Assembly (NCBI GenBank): GCA_022425945.1
Contig: JAKMEK010000027.1
Coordinates: 1-40,272 of the forward strand
Direction of reading: 5' to 3'
Origin: Flavobacteriaceae bacterium
GTDB taxonomy: Bacteria > Bacteroidota > Bacteroidia > Flavobacteriales > Flavobacteriaceae
Length of the DNA stretch: 40,272 nucleotides
Notes under the pieces: model-generated
What the model was told of the DNA's origin: nothing
The model's database searches: none
The model's input: only the letters and a program-made list of their open reading frames with translations
Program-made: the position numbers and the translations under genes
Shown here: positions 26,477 through 34,995 of the stretch, piece by piece
Numbering within the stretch: the first letter of the stretch is position 1
Layout: each line of letters opens with the position of its first letter

Positions 26477-27862
26477 ATGACATTAATCAAATCCATTTCA
26501 GGAATTAGAGGCACAATAGGGGGGAGACCCGAGGATAATTTGACGCCAATTGACGCGGTTAAATATGCTGCTGCCTATGGGACCTACATTCAGCGCAACT
26601 CAACAGCAGATCAGCTTAGCATAGTGGTTGGTCGCGATGCTCGTATTTCTGGTGAAATGATACAAAGTCTAGTAGAGCAAACCCTAATTGGCATGGGGAT
26701 TACGATCATTGATTTAGGTCTCTCTACGACACCCACTGTGGAAATGGAGGTGGTGAATGCAAAGGCAGATGGAGGAATTATCTTGACAGCAAGTCATAAT
26801 CCAAAGCAATGGAATGCGCTGAAACTGTTGAATGCTGCAGGAGAATTCCTTGATGCCACTGCAGGTGCAGAAATTTTAGCAATAGCAGAAAACAATGATT
26901 TTAATTTCGTTGATGTAGATAGCCTAGGAAAAAAAACAACCATTAGTACGGCCATAGATGACCATATTGCTGCTGTTTTAGCGCATCCCTTGGTTAATTT
27001 ATCCGCCATAAAAGCTGCATCTTTTTCAGCTGTTGTAGATGGGGTAAATTCTGTCGGTGGAATTGCTATCCCCGCCTTACTCGATGCCTTGGGTGTGGAC
27101 TGTACAAAGCTGTATTGCGATCCAACTGGACATTTTCCACATAATCCTGAGCCTTTAAAAGAACATTTAGGTGACCTTTCTGAAGAAGTTATTCGTGTAA
27201 AAGCACATATGGGGATTGTTGTTGATCCAGATGTAGACCGCTTGGCCTTTATGGACGAAAAGGGAGAAATGTTTGGTGAAGAATATACCCTGGTTGCCTG
27301 TGCTGATTATGTTTTATCTAAAACCCCAGGAAACACAGTGTCAAATCTATCCTCCACACGAGCGCTAAGAGATGTCACAGAAGCCGCCGGAGGTCAGTAT
27401 TTTGCCTCTGCAGTTGGTGAGGTCAATGTGGTCACACAAATGAAAGCCAAAAAGGCTGTCATTGGAGGTGAAGGGAATGGTGGAATTATTGATCCGAATT
27501 TGCATTATGGCCGAGATGCGCTTGTGGGCGTCGCCTTGTTTTTATCACTTTTGGCAGAACGGAAATGCTCAGTTTCAGCACTTAAATCAACCTATCCTGC
27601 TTACTTCATGAGTAAAGGTAAGATAGAATTGGCTCAAAGCATGGATGTTGATGCGCTTCTTCAAAAAATGGCAGAACGCTACACAAAAGAGCAACCGCTG
27701 ACCATTGACGGCGTTAAAATTGATTTCCCAGAAGCTTGGGTACACATGCGTAAATCGAATACTGAACCCATTATACGTGTTTACGCGGAAGCAAAAACCC
27801 AGGCGGAGGCAGACGCAATTACTCAGCGTTTTTCGGATGAATTACTAGCTGAGGCTAAGTAG
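26477..27862 (+). CDS. glmM: Phosphoglucosamine mutase
   Basis: This 461-residue alpha-D-phosphohexomutase has the catalytic phosphoserine loop TASHNPK (Ser106), the magnesium-binding DPDVD at 250-254, the sugar-binding GEGNGG and the C-terminal phosphate-binding RKSNTEPIIRVYAE. It most likely converts glucosamine-6-phosphate to glucosamine-1-phosphate for UDP-GlcNAc, the precursor of peptidoglycan and lipid A. Bacteroidota proteins of this type are annotated as GlmM, but phosphomannomutase activity cannot be excluded from sequence. Its 3' end overlaps the convergent lipid A acyltransferase gene by eight bases. Confidence 0.92.
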   Translation: MTLIKSISGIRGTIGGRPEDNLTPIDAVKYAAAYGTYIQRNSTADQLSIVVGRDARISGEMIQSLVEQTLIGMGITIIDLGLSTTPTVEMEVVNAKADGGIILTASHNPKQWNALKLLNAAGEFLDATAGAEILAIAENNDFNFVDVDSLGKKTTISTAIDDHIAAVLAHPLVNLSAIKAASFSAVVDGVNSVGGIAIPALLDALGVDCTKLYCDPTGHFPHNPEPLKEHLGDLSEEVIRVKAHMGIVVDPDVDRLAFMDEKGEMFGEEYTLVACADYVLSKTPGNTVSNLSSTRALRDVTEAAGGQYFASAVGEVNVVTQMKAKKAVIGGEGNGGIIDPNLHYGRDALVGVALFLSLLAERKCSVSALKSTYPAYFMSKGKIELAQSMDVDALLQKMAERYTKEQPLTIDGVKIDFPEAWVHMRKSNTEPIIRVYAEAKTQAEADAITQRFSDELLAEAK

Positions 27863-28742
27863 ATAGTGGGCTTAAGTGGCTATGCTTAAATCGGTTGTGT
27901 GACCAAAGGTACTGACTGGGATCGCGTCTAATTTGCGCCTCAAGTTTTTCAGTAAACTGGTCAGTGATTTCATTTTCAGCGTAACGAGAAGGATCTGCCG
28001 CTAAAAGTGAGACTGTAGCGGTGTAATAACCCCTCCTTACTCGATTAATTTCGGTGTAGTATACCGGGAAGTTAAACTCTTTGGCCAGACGTTCTGCACC
28101 CGTAAAAACGGGCACATCTACACCCATGAAGCTTCGCCAATAATTTTTCGGTTTAACACGGGGAGATTGATCGCTTATGAATCCGTATAACGCAAACTTA
28201 TTCTCTTTTTGATTCGAGCGGATGAATGAAATTGTGGCCTGACGTGATAATAAGAACGCCTTGTGTTTCTTTCTTGAGCGGGCAATTAAACGATCAAAAT
28301 ATTTATTGGAGAGGGGGTTGTAGATACCATAGCCTTTCCCCATTAAATGATAACCAATGCTTAACATTCCCTCCCAGTTTGAGTAATGTCCGAGAAGTAG
28401 AATTGTGCTTTCACCTTTCTGTTCATGTGCATTGATTAAATGCATGTTTTCGAATTGAAAACGTTTCTTAATTTCTCTTTCAGAAATGGTTAGATTTTTG
28501 ATCATTTCTAAAAAAACATCACTGAGGTTTTGATAAAACTTTCGTTCAATATCACTTCGCTCTTCAGAACTGAGTTCTGGAAATGATAATTTTAAGTTTT
28601 TGCGAACTACTTTTAGACGGAAACCTACGACTCTATGTAGCAAAAAGGATAGTAGGTTAGAGATGCCATAAAGAACTGGATAGGGAAGTAGCGAAATAAA
28701 TAGCAAAAGGGGGTAGACAAGTAGGAAAATCAGCAGATGCAC
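27855..28742 (-). CDS. Lipid A biosynthesis acyltransferase (LpxL/HtrB-like)
   Basis: This 295-residue protein has an N-terminal membrane helix (about 3-20) and the HX4E catalytic pair His119/Glu124 in GHYSNWEG. It also has SDQSPR near residue 185-190, typical of the HtrB/LpxL family. These inner-membrane enzymes add secondary acyl chains to lipid A precursors from acyl-ACP; ornithine-lipid or other lipid acyltransferases share the fold. A TATATTTG promoter element lies 17 bases upstream within a palindrome shared with the divergent rhomboid gene. The stop overlaps glmM. Confidence 0.92.
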   Translation of the reverse strand: MHLLIFLLVYPLLLFISLLPYPVLYGISNLLSFLLHRVVGFRLKVVRKNLKLSFPELSSEERSDIERKFYQNLSDVFLEMIKNLTISEREIKKRFQFENMHLINAHEQKGESTILLLGHYSNWEGMLSIGYHLMGKGYGIYNPLSNKYFDRLIARSRKKHKAFLLSRQATISFIRSNQKENKFALYGFISDQSPRVKPKNYWRSFMGVDVPVFTGAERLAKEFNFPVYYTEINRVRRGYYTATVSLLAADPSRYAENEITDQFTEKLEAQIRRDPSQYLWSHNRFKHSHLSPLST

Positions 28743-28759
28743 TAGCGTAATATTTTTGG

Positions 28760-28777
28760 CAAATATAGCTATATTTG
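28760..28777. promoter_or_regulatory. 18-bp perfect palindrome with two divergent -7 promoter elements
   Basis: CAAATATAGCTATATTTG is identical to its reverse complement. Each arm contains TATATTTG, the Bacteroidota -7 element: 28770-28777 faces the rhomboid gene (16 bases to its ATG), and 28760-28767 on the other strand faces the acyltransferase gene (17 bases to its ATG). The two cores are separated by two bases, so polymerase could not sit on both at once. The palindrome could also be a repressor operator. Confidence 0.6.
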
Positions 28778-28793
28778 ATGTAAACCTTTTGTT

Positions 28794-29444
28794 ATGTTTG
28801 GGATTTCCCCATTGATTCTTCTCTTACTACTTTTTATCGTTTCGCTGAGTTATAAAGCTTTTAACGATACTGTATTGTTCAACCGTTTAAAATTCAACAT
28901 CAGGGCTGTCCAAAATGGTGAGTACTATCGCATATTGACTGCAGGATTCATTCATGTAGATCAGAATCATTTATTGTTTAATGGTTTGACCTTGTATTTT
29001 TTTGGCGATAATGCCCTGCTAGGATTAGGAACGATCAACTTTATTATGCTGTACGTTGTTAGTCTTTTAATGGGCAACTTGTTTGCACTTTTTTATCATA
29101 GAAACAACCCTTATTACAGTGCAGTTGGTGCAAGTGGCGCAATTATGGGGGTGGTCTACAGCGGCATTTTAATGTTTCCGGAAATGAAGTTGGCCTTTAT
29201 CTTTTTCCCGGTTCCCCTACCAGCCTATATTTTTGGGATTGGTTATTTGGTGTATACACTCTTTGGGATGAAATCACAGAATGACCGTATTGGACATACC
29301 GCTCATTTTGGAGGAGCAGTTGGCGGTGTATTGTGTACACTTCTCTACGACCCAATGGTCTTTGAAAAGTCATTCATGACACTTGTGTTGATGTTGCTAG
29401 TTACTGTTGTTGCAGGGGTAGCCTTTTTCAGAAAGAACGATTAA
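28794..29444 (+). CDS. Rhomboid family intramembrane serine protease
   Basis: This 216-residue protein has six hydrophobic segments. The catalytic Ser114 is in GASGAIMG and the partner His171 in HTAHFGGAVGG. The HVDQNHLLFNGLTLYFFG segment at 54-71 matches the TM2 HxxxxHxxxN region that stabilises the oxyanion. The family cleaves transmembrane substrates within the inner membrane; its substrate here is unknown. It is divergent from the lipid A acyltransferase gene and converges on the TlpA gene, sharing a TTAA stop overlap. Confidence 0.95.
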   Translation: MFGISPLILLLLLFIVSLSYKAFNDTVLFNRLKFNIRAVQNGEYYRILTAGFIHVDQNHLLFNGLTLYFFGDNALLGLGTINFIMLYVVSLLMGNLFALFYHRNNPYYSAVGASGAIMGVVYSGILMFPEMKLAFIFFPVPLPAYIFGIGYLVYTLFGMKSQNDRIGHTAHFGGAVGGVLCTLLYDPMVFEKSFMTLVLMLLVTVVAGVAFFRKND

Positions 29445-30556
29445 TTCGCCAAGAGGGCTTCAATTTTCGCATCCAATTGCGCTCCACGAAGGTTTTTAGC
29501 TACAATTTTCCCCTCCTTATCCAATACAAATGCCGCCGGAATAGATCGTACACTGTAAAGTTGTGCAATCGGATCCGCCCAATATTGTAAGTTAGAAACA
29601 TGACTCCAAGGGAGGCCATCATCAGCAATAGCCCGCTCCCAACTTGCTTTGTTTTTGTCGAGCGAAACCCCCACAATTTCTAAACCTTTGTCATGCATGC
29701 GCTTGTACAAACGGACCAAATTTGGGTTTTCAACACGGCAAGGACGACACCAAGAGGCCCAAAAATCAATAATGGTTACCTTTCCACGAAAGCTCTCCAA
29801 GGCAATGATTTCACCGCTTGGAGAAGGACCCTCGAAGAGGGGGGCAAATTCTCCAATTGCAGTTGGGTTTACAGGAGCATTAACAAAACTAGATATTTTC
29901 ATTCCAGATTTACTTCCACGAATTCGATCGCTAAAGCTCTTATATACTTCATTTGCTTCATTTTTATTGAGCACTTTTTGAATGATATAACGTTCTAAAA
30001 TTAGAGCTGAGATATAGGAATCATTTTTTGTTTCCATGAAATTTCGCTCATAGGCATTTAATTTACCCTCTATATCTTTGTATTGTTGCTGTAAATCTTC
30101 GGCCATAATGTTATCACCCATCGCGTTAACAGACTGAATTTCTTGTGCGATCGACTGCATTGCATTGGCATAATCGGCTGTTTCTTTTCGATAAGCCTGT
30201 AAGTCCATATTGGAGGGTGTACCGCCAATTAGCGAACTACCAATACTGTCTTTGTATAGTTTAATGTCTATTCGCCCTTCTTCAATGATTATTGCAGAAT
30301 TGGCTTGCGTACCTTCAATGAAAAGAAAGTTAACATCGACCTGATCGACGTCTCCTTTTAATTGAAATTTACCATTTACTACCTCAGTCGTATCTACCGT
30401 TTGTGGCTGACCATTTGGGCCAGCAATGATGCGAAAAATCTTTTTCCCTTCGGATAAATCTGTTGTACCATCAATGCGGAAAGTGTTTTTTTCTATATTG
30501 TTACACGCAATAAAAGCGAGACTCATAAGAAGGCTGTAAAAGAATGTTTTTTTCAT
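29441..30556 (-). CDS. TlpA-like thioredoxin-fold lipoprotein with DUF4369 N-terminal domain
   Basis: I place the start at the ATG ending at 30556 (MKKTFF...), which gives 371 residues and a proper export signal. An in-frame ATG six codons earlier at 30574 would add an unlikely MCIFVI prefix. The signal ends FIACNN, a slightly unusual lipobox with Phe at -3. An N-terminal DUF4369-type beta domain (about 20-125) is followed by a helical linker with coiled-coil character (about 125-220). The C-terminal TlpA/AhpC-type thioredoxin domain has the redox motif WCRPC and a cis-proline in SIPAAF. It probably reduces or oxidises periplasmic disulfides. A TATTTTTG element lies five bases upstream of this ATG. 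Confidence 0.92.
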   Translation of the reverse strand: MKKTFFYSLLMSLAFIACNNIEKNTFRIDGTTDLSEGKKIFRIIAGPNGQPQTVDTTEVVNGKFQLKGDVDQVDVNFLFIEGTQANSAIIIEEGRIDIKLYKDSIGSSLIGGTPSNMDLQAYRKETADYANAMQSIAQEIQSVNAMGDNIMAEDLQQQYKDIEGKLNAYERNFMETKNDSYISALILERYIIQKVLNKNEANEVYKSFSDRIRGSKSGMKISSFVNAPVNPTAIGEFAPLFEGPSPSGEIIALESFRGKVTIIDFWASWCRPCRVENPNLVRLYKRMHDKGLEIVGVSLDKNKASWERAIADDGLPWSHVSNLQYWADPIAQLYSVRSIPAAFVLDKEGKIVAKNLRGAQLDAKIEALLAN

Positions 30557-30561
30557 GATCA

Positions 30562-30569
30562 CAAAAATA
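30562..30569 (-). promoter_or_regulatory. Possible -7 promoter element immediately before the TlpA gene
   Basis: The minus strand reads TATTTTTG, fitting TAnnTTTG, and ends five bases before the chosen ATG. Transcription from it would start at or within a few bases of the initiation codon, implying a leaderless message. A chance match is possible in this AT-rich gap. Confidence 0.35.
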
Positions 30570-30636
30570 CACAATACATATTAAATATGCGAACAGGAAT
30601 TAAATAGTGGCACTAGCAAGAGGATTTTTTTCGTCT

Positions 30637-30644
30637 TATATTTG
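30637..30644 (+). promoter_or_regulatory. Bacteroidota -7 promoter element before aroC
   Basis: TATATTTG matches TAnnTTTG exactly and ends 15 bases before the aroC ATG. It probably drives aroC and the symporter gene that follows four bases later. Confidence 0.5.
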
Positions 30645-30659
30645 TTTTAAAATTATCAC

Positions 30660-31724
30660 ATGGCAGGAAATCAGTTTGGAAAAATTTTTAGCGTTACTAC
30701 TTTTGGCGAATCACATGGGGCGGCCATTGGCGGTGTTATCGACGGTTGTCCTACAGGAATAGAACTAGATCTAGAAGCGGTACAAACCGATTTAAACCGA
30801 CGTAAACCTGGACAATCTGCTATTGTAACACAGCGAAAAGAGCCCGATGAAGTTGCTTTTTACTCTGGAATTTTTGAAGGTAAAACCACAGGCACACCCA
30901 TTGGATTTGCCATTCATAACACCAATCAAAAGTCGCATGACTACTCACATATAAAAGATAGTTATCGTCCTTCCCATGCAGATTATGTTTATGATCAAAA
31001 GTATGGTTTTCGCGATTATCGTGGTGGTGGTAGAAGTTCCGCCAGAGAAACTGCCAGTAGAGTAGTAGCTGGTGCCATTGCCAAACAATTTTTAAGTGGG
31101 ATTTCTTTCCATGCTTTTGTATCGAGTGTAGGTTCTATTCATTTAGAAAAACCTTACCAAGAATTGGACTTTGCAGAAAGTGAAAACAACCCCGTCCGCT
31201 GTCCAGATCCTGAAAAAGCAAAGGAAATGGAGGCATACATTCGCCAAATACGTAAAGAAGGTGATACTGTAGGTGGAATCATTACTTGTGTCATTCAAAA
31301 TGTACCTGTAGGTCTTGGAGAACCTGCCTTTGATAAACTTCATGCAGAACTAGGGAAAGCCATGCTTTCCATTAATGCGGTCAAAGGTTTTGAATATGGT
31401 AGTGGATTTGCCGGTGCCACATTAAAAGGTAGTCAACACAACGACCCTTTTAATGCAGATGGAAGCACCCAATCGAACCGATCGGGCGGAGTGCAAGGAG
31501 GAATTTCTAACGGAATGGATATTTATTTTAAGGTGGCCTTTAAACCCGTTGCCACGGTCATGCAAGCGCAGGACACTATAAACAACAAAGGAGAGAAGGT
31601 TGTGATGGAAGGTAAAGGTCGACATGACCCTTGTGTAGTTCCACGTGCTGTCCCCATTGTTGAGGCCATGGCAGCTCTTGTTATTGCCGATTATGAATTA
31701 ATTAGACGAACAAACAAAATTTAA
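30660..31724 (+). CDS. aroC: Chorismate synthase
   Basis: This full-length 354-residue protein catalyses the last step of the shikimate pathway, EPSP to chorismate, using reduced FMN. Family signatures include [16 protein letters not shown] near the N-terminus, RRKPGQS, and the long [14 protein letters not shown]...[13 protein letters not shown] region that contacts FMN and substrate. [14 protein letters not shown] and [13 protein letters not shown] near the C-terminus are also conserved. It sits four bases upstream of a symporter gene with no obvious metabolic link. Confidence 0.98.
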   Translation: MAGNQFGKIFSVTTFGESHGAAIGGVIDGCPTGIELDLEAVQTDLNRRKPGQSAIVTQRKEPDEVAFYSGIFEGKTTGTPIGFAIHNTNQKSHDYSHIKDSYRPSHADYVYDQKYGFRDYRGGGRSSARETASRVVAGAIAKQFLSGISFHAFVSSVGSIHLEKPYQELDFAESENNPVRCPDPEKAKEMEAYIRQIRKEGDTVGGIITCVIQNVPVGLGEPAFDKLHAELGKAMLSINAVKGFEYGSGFAGATLKGSQHNDPFNADGSTQSNRSGGVQGGISNGMDIYFKVAFKPVATVMQAQDTINNKGEKVVMEGKGRHDPCVVPRAVPIVEAMAALVIADYELIRRTNKI

Positions 31725-31728
31725 CAGA

Positions 31729-32994
31729 ATGAAACAACTAGCCTTACACTGGAAGATTTTAATAGGAATGGCACTGGGTGTTATTTTTGGTCTAATCATG
31801 TCATTCATTGATGGGGGAGCTCAACTTGTGGGTGATTACATTAAACCCTTTGGAACCATTTTCATTAATCTGTTAAAATTAATTGCAATTCCATTGATTT
31901 TGGCCTCATTGATTAAAGGAGTTTCAGATTTAAAAGACATTTCAAAACTTTCGCAAATGGGCGGAAGAACAATCCTTACTTACATCAGTACAACACTTGT
32001 TGCCGTAGTAATTGGATTAATTTTAGTGAATACAATTCAGCCTGGAAAATCCATAAGTTTGGAAACCCGTAAAGAATTGGTAGAAGCCTATGCATCAGAT
32101 GCTGATCAAAAAAGAGAAGCTGCTGCCAAACAAAGTAGTGCTGGTCCTTTACAGGCATTGGTAGACATTGTTCCTTCAAATATTTTTGCTGCCGCGACCA
32201 ACAACAGAAATATGTTGCAAATTATCTTTTTCGCTATGTTTTTTGGCATTGGAATCATTTTGATTCCTGAAAAAGAATCTTCCGCTGTGAAAAAATTCTT
32301 CGATTCCTTTAATGCGGTAATCTTAAAATTAATTGATCTAATCATGTTAAGTGCGCCTTACGGTGTATTTGCACTCTTAGCGGCCCTAGTTGTAGAGGCA
32401 CCCAGCCTGGAGCTTTTCCAGGCTCTAGCGCTGTATGCTATTACCTTGTTACTTGGCCTAGCCAGTATGATTGGTGTCTATGCACTTTTTGTACGTGTGG
32501 TTGTAAAAAAGAGTACCGCCTTTTTCTTTCAAGGAATTGCTCCTGCCCAATTACTGGCATTTTCGACCAGTTCAAGTGCAGCAACACTTCCTGTAACCAT
32601 GGAATGTGTGGAAGATAAATTAGGTGTTGACAAAGAAGTCACCAGCTTTGTATTGCCCATAGGCGCTACCATCAATATGGATGGAACAAGTGTATATCAG
32701 GGTGTAGCAGCTGTGTTTATCGCACAAGCATTTGGTTTAGATCTCAGTCTAGCCGCCCAATTGGGAATCATTTTTACAGCCACATTGGCTTCGATTGGTA
32801 CAGCTGCTGTTCCCAGTGCAGGAATAGTCATGTTGGTCATTGTTTTAGCTCAAGCGGGTATTCCGGAAGCCGGACTTGCATTGATCTTTGCCATCGATCG
32901 ACCCTTGGACATGTGCCGCACCGTTGTTAATGTAACTGGAGATGCTGCGGTTTCAATGTTTGTCGCAAAATCTATAGGGAAACTAAAGGACTAG
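31729..32994 (+). CDS. Dicarboxylate/amino acid:cation symporter (DAACS family)
   Basis: This 421-residue membrane protein has the glutamate-transporter fold: eight hydrophobic spans, the serine-rich hairpin tip STSSSAAT at about 279-286, and the cation-binding NMDGT at 316-320. It has a conserved C-terminal hairpin (SIGTAAVPSAG) and DRPLDMCRTVVNVTGD, which corresponds to the substrate-binding TM8. An insert of about 30 charged residues (around 118-140) lies between TM3 and TM4. It takes up glutamate, aspartate or C4-dicarboxylates using sodium or protons. Its stop shares a CTAG palindrome with the facing four-helix protein gene. Confidence 0.95.
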   Translation: MKQLALHWKILIGMALGVIFGLIMSFIDGGAQLVGDYIKPFGTIFINLLKLIAIPLILASLIKGVSDLKDISKLSQMGGRTILTYISTTLVAVVIGLILVNTIQPGKSISLETRKELVEAYASDADQKREAAAKQSSAGPLQALVDIVPSNIFAAATNNRNMLQIIFFAMFFGIGIILIPEKESSAVKKFFDSFNAVILKLIDLIMLSAPYGVFALLAALVVEAPSLELFQALALYAITLLLGLASMIGVYALFVRVVVKKSTAFFFQGIAPAQLLAFSTSSSAATLPVTMECVEDKLGVDKEVTSFVLPIGATINMDGTSVYQGVAAVFIAQAFGLDLSLAAQLGIIFTATLASIGTAAVPSAGIVMLVIVLAQAGIPEAGLALIFAIDRPLDMCRTVVNVTGDAAVSMFVAKSIGKLKD

Positions 32995-33422
32995 TTGATA
33001 TAGCCTTTTTGCATTCCGTTTAAACAGAGTTTAATGAGTAAATAAGCGATTAATATAACAACCAGCGGCATAATGTATGTGGTTGGACCATAGACTTCTA
33101 CTGCCTTTGTGAAAAAGAGCCAATATCCCATCTGAAAAAAAACAGCGATGAGTGAGAGGAATAAGGGTGTTTTTGACCAGGCTTTTTGCATCAAAAGACC
33201 AATTGAACCGATCGTTCCTCCAAAAACACCTAAAGCAAAAGCAATGGTCGTCCAAAGTGGAATATGCCCCATAATGGCTTGTTCAGCAGCGGGTAGATTG
33301 CTGATTTCATTCGCACTCATGGTTGTCTGTGCATAGAAGTTATAAATACCCATAAGATTCCATAGAATTGCTATAACAACTAGGGGTTTAAACCAAGTGG
33401 CTGGAGAGGTGAGAGAATTCAT
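32991..33422 (-). CDS. Hypothetical four-helix membrane protein
   Basis: This 143-residue integral membrane protein has four predicted helices at about 12-29, 57-78, 85-105 and 112-134. A periplasmic or cytoplasmic loop between helices 1 and 2 contains MSANEISNLPAAEQA. I do not recognise a characterised family. It lies 12 bases downstream of the DoxX gene on the same strand, suggesting one transcript with the DoxX and methyltransferase genes. Confidence 0.65.
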   Translation of the reverse strand: MNSLTSPATWFKPLVVIAILWNLMGIYNFYAQTTMSANEISNLPAAEQAIMGHIPLWTTIAFALGVFGGTIGSIGLLMQKAWSKTPLFLSLIAVFFQMGYWLFFTKAVEVYGPTTYIMPLVVILIAYLLIKLCLNGMQKGYIN

Positions 33423-33434
33423 AATTTTCTTTTT

Positions 33435-33809
33435 TTAATTAATTAAGGGAATGTCTTTGCGTTTATTCCATAATACAATAAGGCTCAATATCCATGTGCC
33501 CACGGCCATATAAAATAGGGTTCCACCATCGCCTTTTACTTCGATGCCAAGCTGTGTGAGATGGGAGAAAATTGCACCCGCCATAAGGCCCGTCGTCAAT
33601 AATGCTCCCAACCAAGCCTTTCGGTTGAAAACCAAAAGTATACTTGCAATTAATTCCAGTACACCAATACCTATTCGTCCATAGGGTTCTAGACCCAAAG
33701 TCGAAAAGATATAGACACTATCGGGGTGAGCTAAGAATTTGTAACGAAGTGTTTGCAGGAGGATGATGGCTACGGCATAGCGTAAAACTAGTAGGATTGT
33801 TTTATTCAT
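33435..33809 (-). CDS. DoxX family membrane protein
   Basis: This 124-residue protein has four hydrophobic helices and the DoxX-like opening YAVAIILLQTLRYKFLAHP, followed by GIGVLELIASILLVF and a third helix with GALLTTGLMAGAIFSHL. DoxX-type proteins are small quinone- or redox-associated membrane subunits, but for most members no function is known. It is 37 bases downstream of the methyltransferase gene and 12 bases upstream of the four-helix protein gene. Confidence 0.8.
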   Translation of the reverse strand: MNKTILLVLRYAVAIILLQTLRYKFLAHPDSVYIFSTLGLEPYGRIGIGVLELIASILLVFNRKAWLGALLTTGLMAGAIFSHLTQLGIEVKGDGGTLFYMAVGTWILSLIVLWNKRKDIPLIN

Positions 33810-33847
33810 TTTTAGAAATTAAGGTTAGCGAAAGTTAAGAAAAAAAA

Positions 33848-34468
33848 TTAAGGGCGCTTTTGTTTAAAATGACAATAGATGAAAGCTTGGGTTGTTTCAA
33901 AGGGAGTGTTGTGTATTTCTTCTGCTGATTTGATTAGGTCAAATGATGCTGAAAATACTGCATTGAGTGATGAAGCGGAGTATTGTTTTATTGGGAGGCC
34001 ACTACATTTTTGGGGTCCATCCAAGGAAAAAGTACTTAATAAAAGATGCTCACCTACGTTTTCACGCACCATATTCGTGTAATACTCGATGCTATCTTTT
34101 TCAGTCAGAAAATGAAAAACTGCCCGATCGTGCCAGAGTGTATAATTGCGCTTAGGCTTGAACGAAGTGATATCCGCTACTATCCAATCTATTTGTGTTG
34201 CTTTATCGCCGAGCCGTTTTTTTGAGTGTTCCAAGGCTTCAGCTGAAATATCCAACACAGTCAGGTCGGTGAAACCCATTGTAAGCAAATGATCTACGAG
34301 CTGGCTTTCTCCGCCACCCACATCTATGATCGGTGCATCCTTGGAAAGCGCTAAAGATTCAATCATTGATAGCGAAAGACTAGGAGTCTCCTGCGTCCAA
34401 CTCACTTCCGAGGGTGTTTTATTGGTATAAATGGTATCCCAATGTTTTTTTCGTTCGGTATTATTCAA
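33848..34468 (-). CDS. Class I SAM-dependent methyltransferase
   Basis: This 206-residue protein has a clear SAM-binding motif I (IIDVGGGESQLVDHL at about 48-62), motif II acid in TVLDIS, and WIVADI further on. The N-terminus HWDTIYTNKTPSEVSWTQ is typical of a TehB-like or thiol-methyltransferase-like Bacteroidota family. The substrate is unknown. The start codon is TTG at 34466-34468; an in-frame stop lies a few codons further upstream and no ATG is available. A promoter with both -33 and -7 elements lies about 40 bases upstream. Confidence 0.88.
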   Translation of the reverse strand: MNNTERKKHWDTIYTNKTPSEVSWTQETPSLSLSMIESLALSKDAPIIDVGGGESQLVDHLLTMGFTDLTVLDISAEALEHSKKRLGDKATQIDWIVADITSFKPKRNYTLWHDRAVFHFLTEKDSIEYYTNMVRENVGEHLLLSTFSLDGPQKCSGLPIKQYSASSLNAVFSASFDLIKSAEEIHNTPFETTQAFIYCHFKQKRP

Positions 34469-34508
34469 AAGTACGGGTTGTTTTATGCATTAATTCTATC
34501 AGTCCAAT

Positions 34509-34535
34509 CAAATATAGCATTATAATAATAATCAA
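34509..34535 (-). promoter_or_regulatory. Bacteroidota promoter (-33 and -7) before the methyltransferase gene
   Basis: On the minus strand, TTG (34533-34535), 16 bases, then TATATTTG (34509-34516) approximates the TTG-N17-23-TAnnTTTG promoter. It is the only site in the window where I found a -33 element near the expected spacing. It lies in a 125-base gap downstream of the DCC gene and indicates a separate transcript for the methyltransferase, DoxX and four-helix genes. Confidence 0.55.
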
Positions 34536-34593
34536 TAGAATTGGTGTGAACTGCTTTACCGAAAAGGATCAATTGTATTCAGTAGGGTGGCTT

Positions 34594-34995
34594 TTATTCT
34601 AAAAATTTATGTGCAAATTTTGGATCTGGCAAAGGACAGTTTTCGTGTTTTCCAAACCATTTGTATCGATTATTCGCTACAATTCGATAGATACCATTGG
34701 TAAACCCTGTGGGGAGAAAAGCGAAAATGGTAAAAAAAGAAAAAACACCCCCTAGGCGTTTGAATAACATAAAGGTAGCTTCAGCCTCCATAGCATAACT
34801 GAAAGTCTGATCCCATATAATTACAGAATCAATTGCATCAAGGTCAATGTGGCGTGTTTTGGCAAAATCTTTTGCTATAGCTCCCTCTAATGGAGCAAAA
34901 CGCAATTGATCTTTTTTATCCCATCTGCAAAGTTTATTGACCCACCAATTACACATTACACAGGGGCCATCAAAAAAGACGATTAAGGGCTTCAT
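34594..34995 (-). CDS. DUF393 / DCC family thiol-disulfide oxidoreductase-like protein
   Basis: This 133-residue protein begins LIVFFDGPCVMCNWWVNKL, giving the family's DxxCxxC motif (Asp9, Cys12, Cys15). A hydrophobic segment (about 78-100) may lie along the membrane. The family is predicted to have a thioredoxin-like redox fold, but a physiological substrate is not established. The ATG overlaps the mutS2 stop by four bases (ATGA), so the two genes are coupled. Confidence 0.88.
   Translation of the reverse strand: MKPLIVFFDGPCVMCNWWVNKLCRWDKKDQLRFAPLEGAIAKDFAKTRHIDLDAIDSVIIWDQTFSYAMEAEATFMLFKRLGGVFSFFTIFAFLPTGFTNGIYRIVANNRYKWFGKHENCPLPDPKFAHKFLE

Noticed and set aside
33433-33449. TTAATTAAGGG string similar to the right-hand repeat near 39931
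   Set aside because: It is a short AT-rich match that coincides with the doxX stop codon; it lacks the GGAATTA iterations, so it is probably chance.
34461-34520. Short minus-strand frame giving a hydrophobic 19-residue peptide just before the methyltransferase
   Set aside because: The ATG and hydrophobic codons coincide with the TTG/TATATTTG promoter of the methyltransferase gene; the frame has no better start and is open only by AT-richness.
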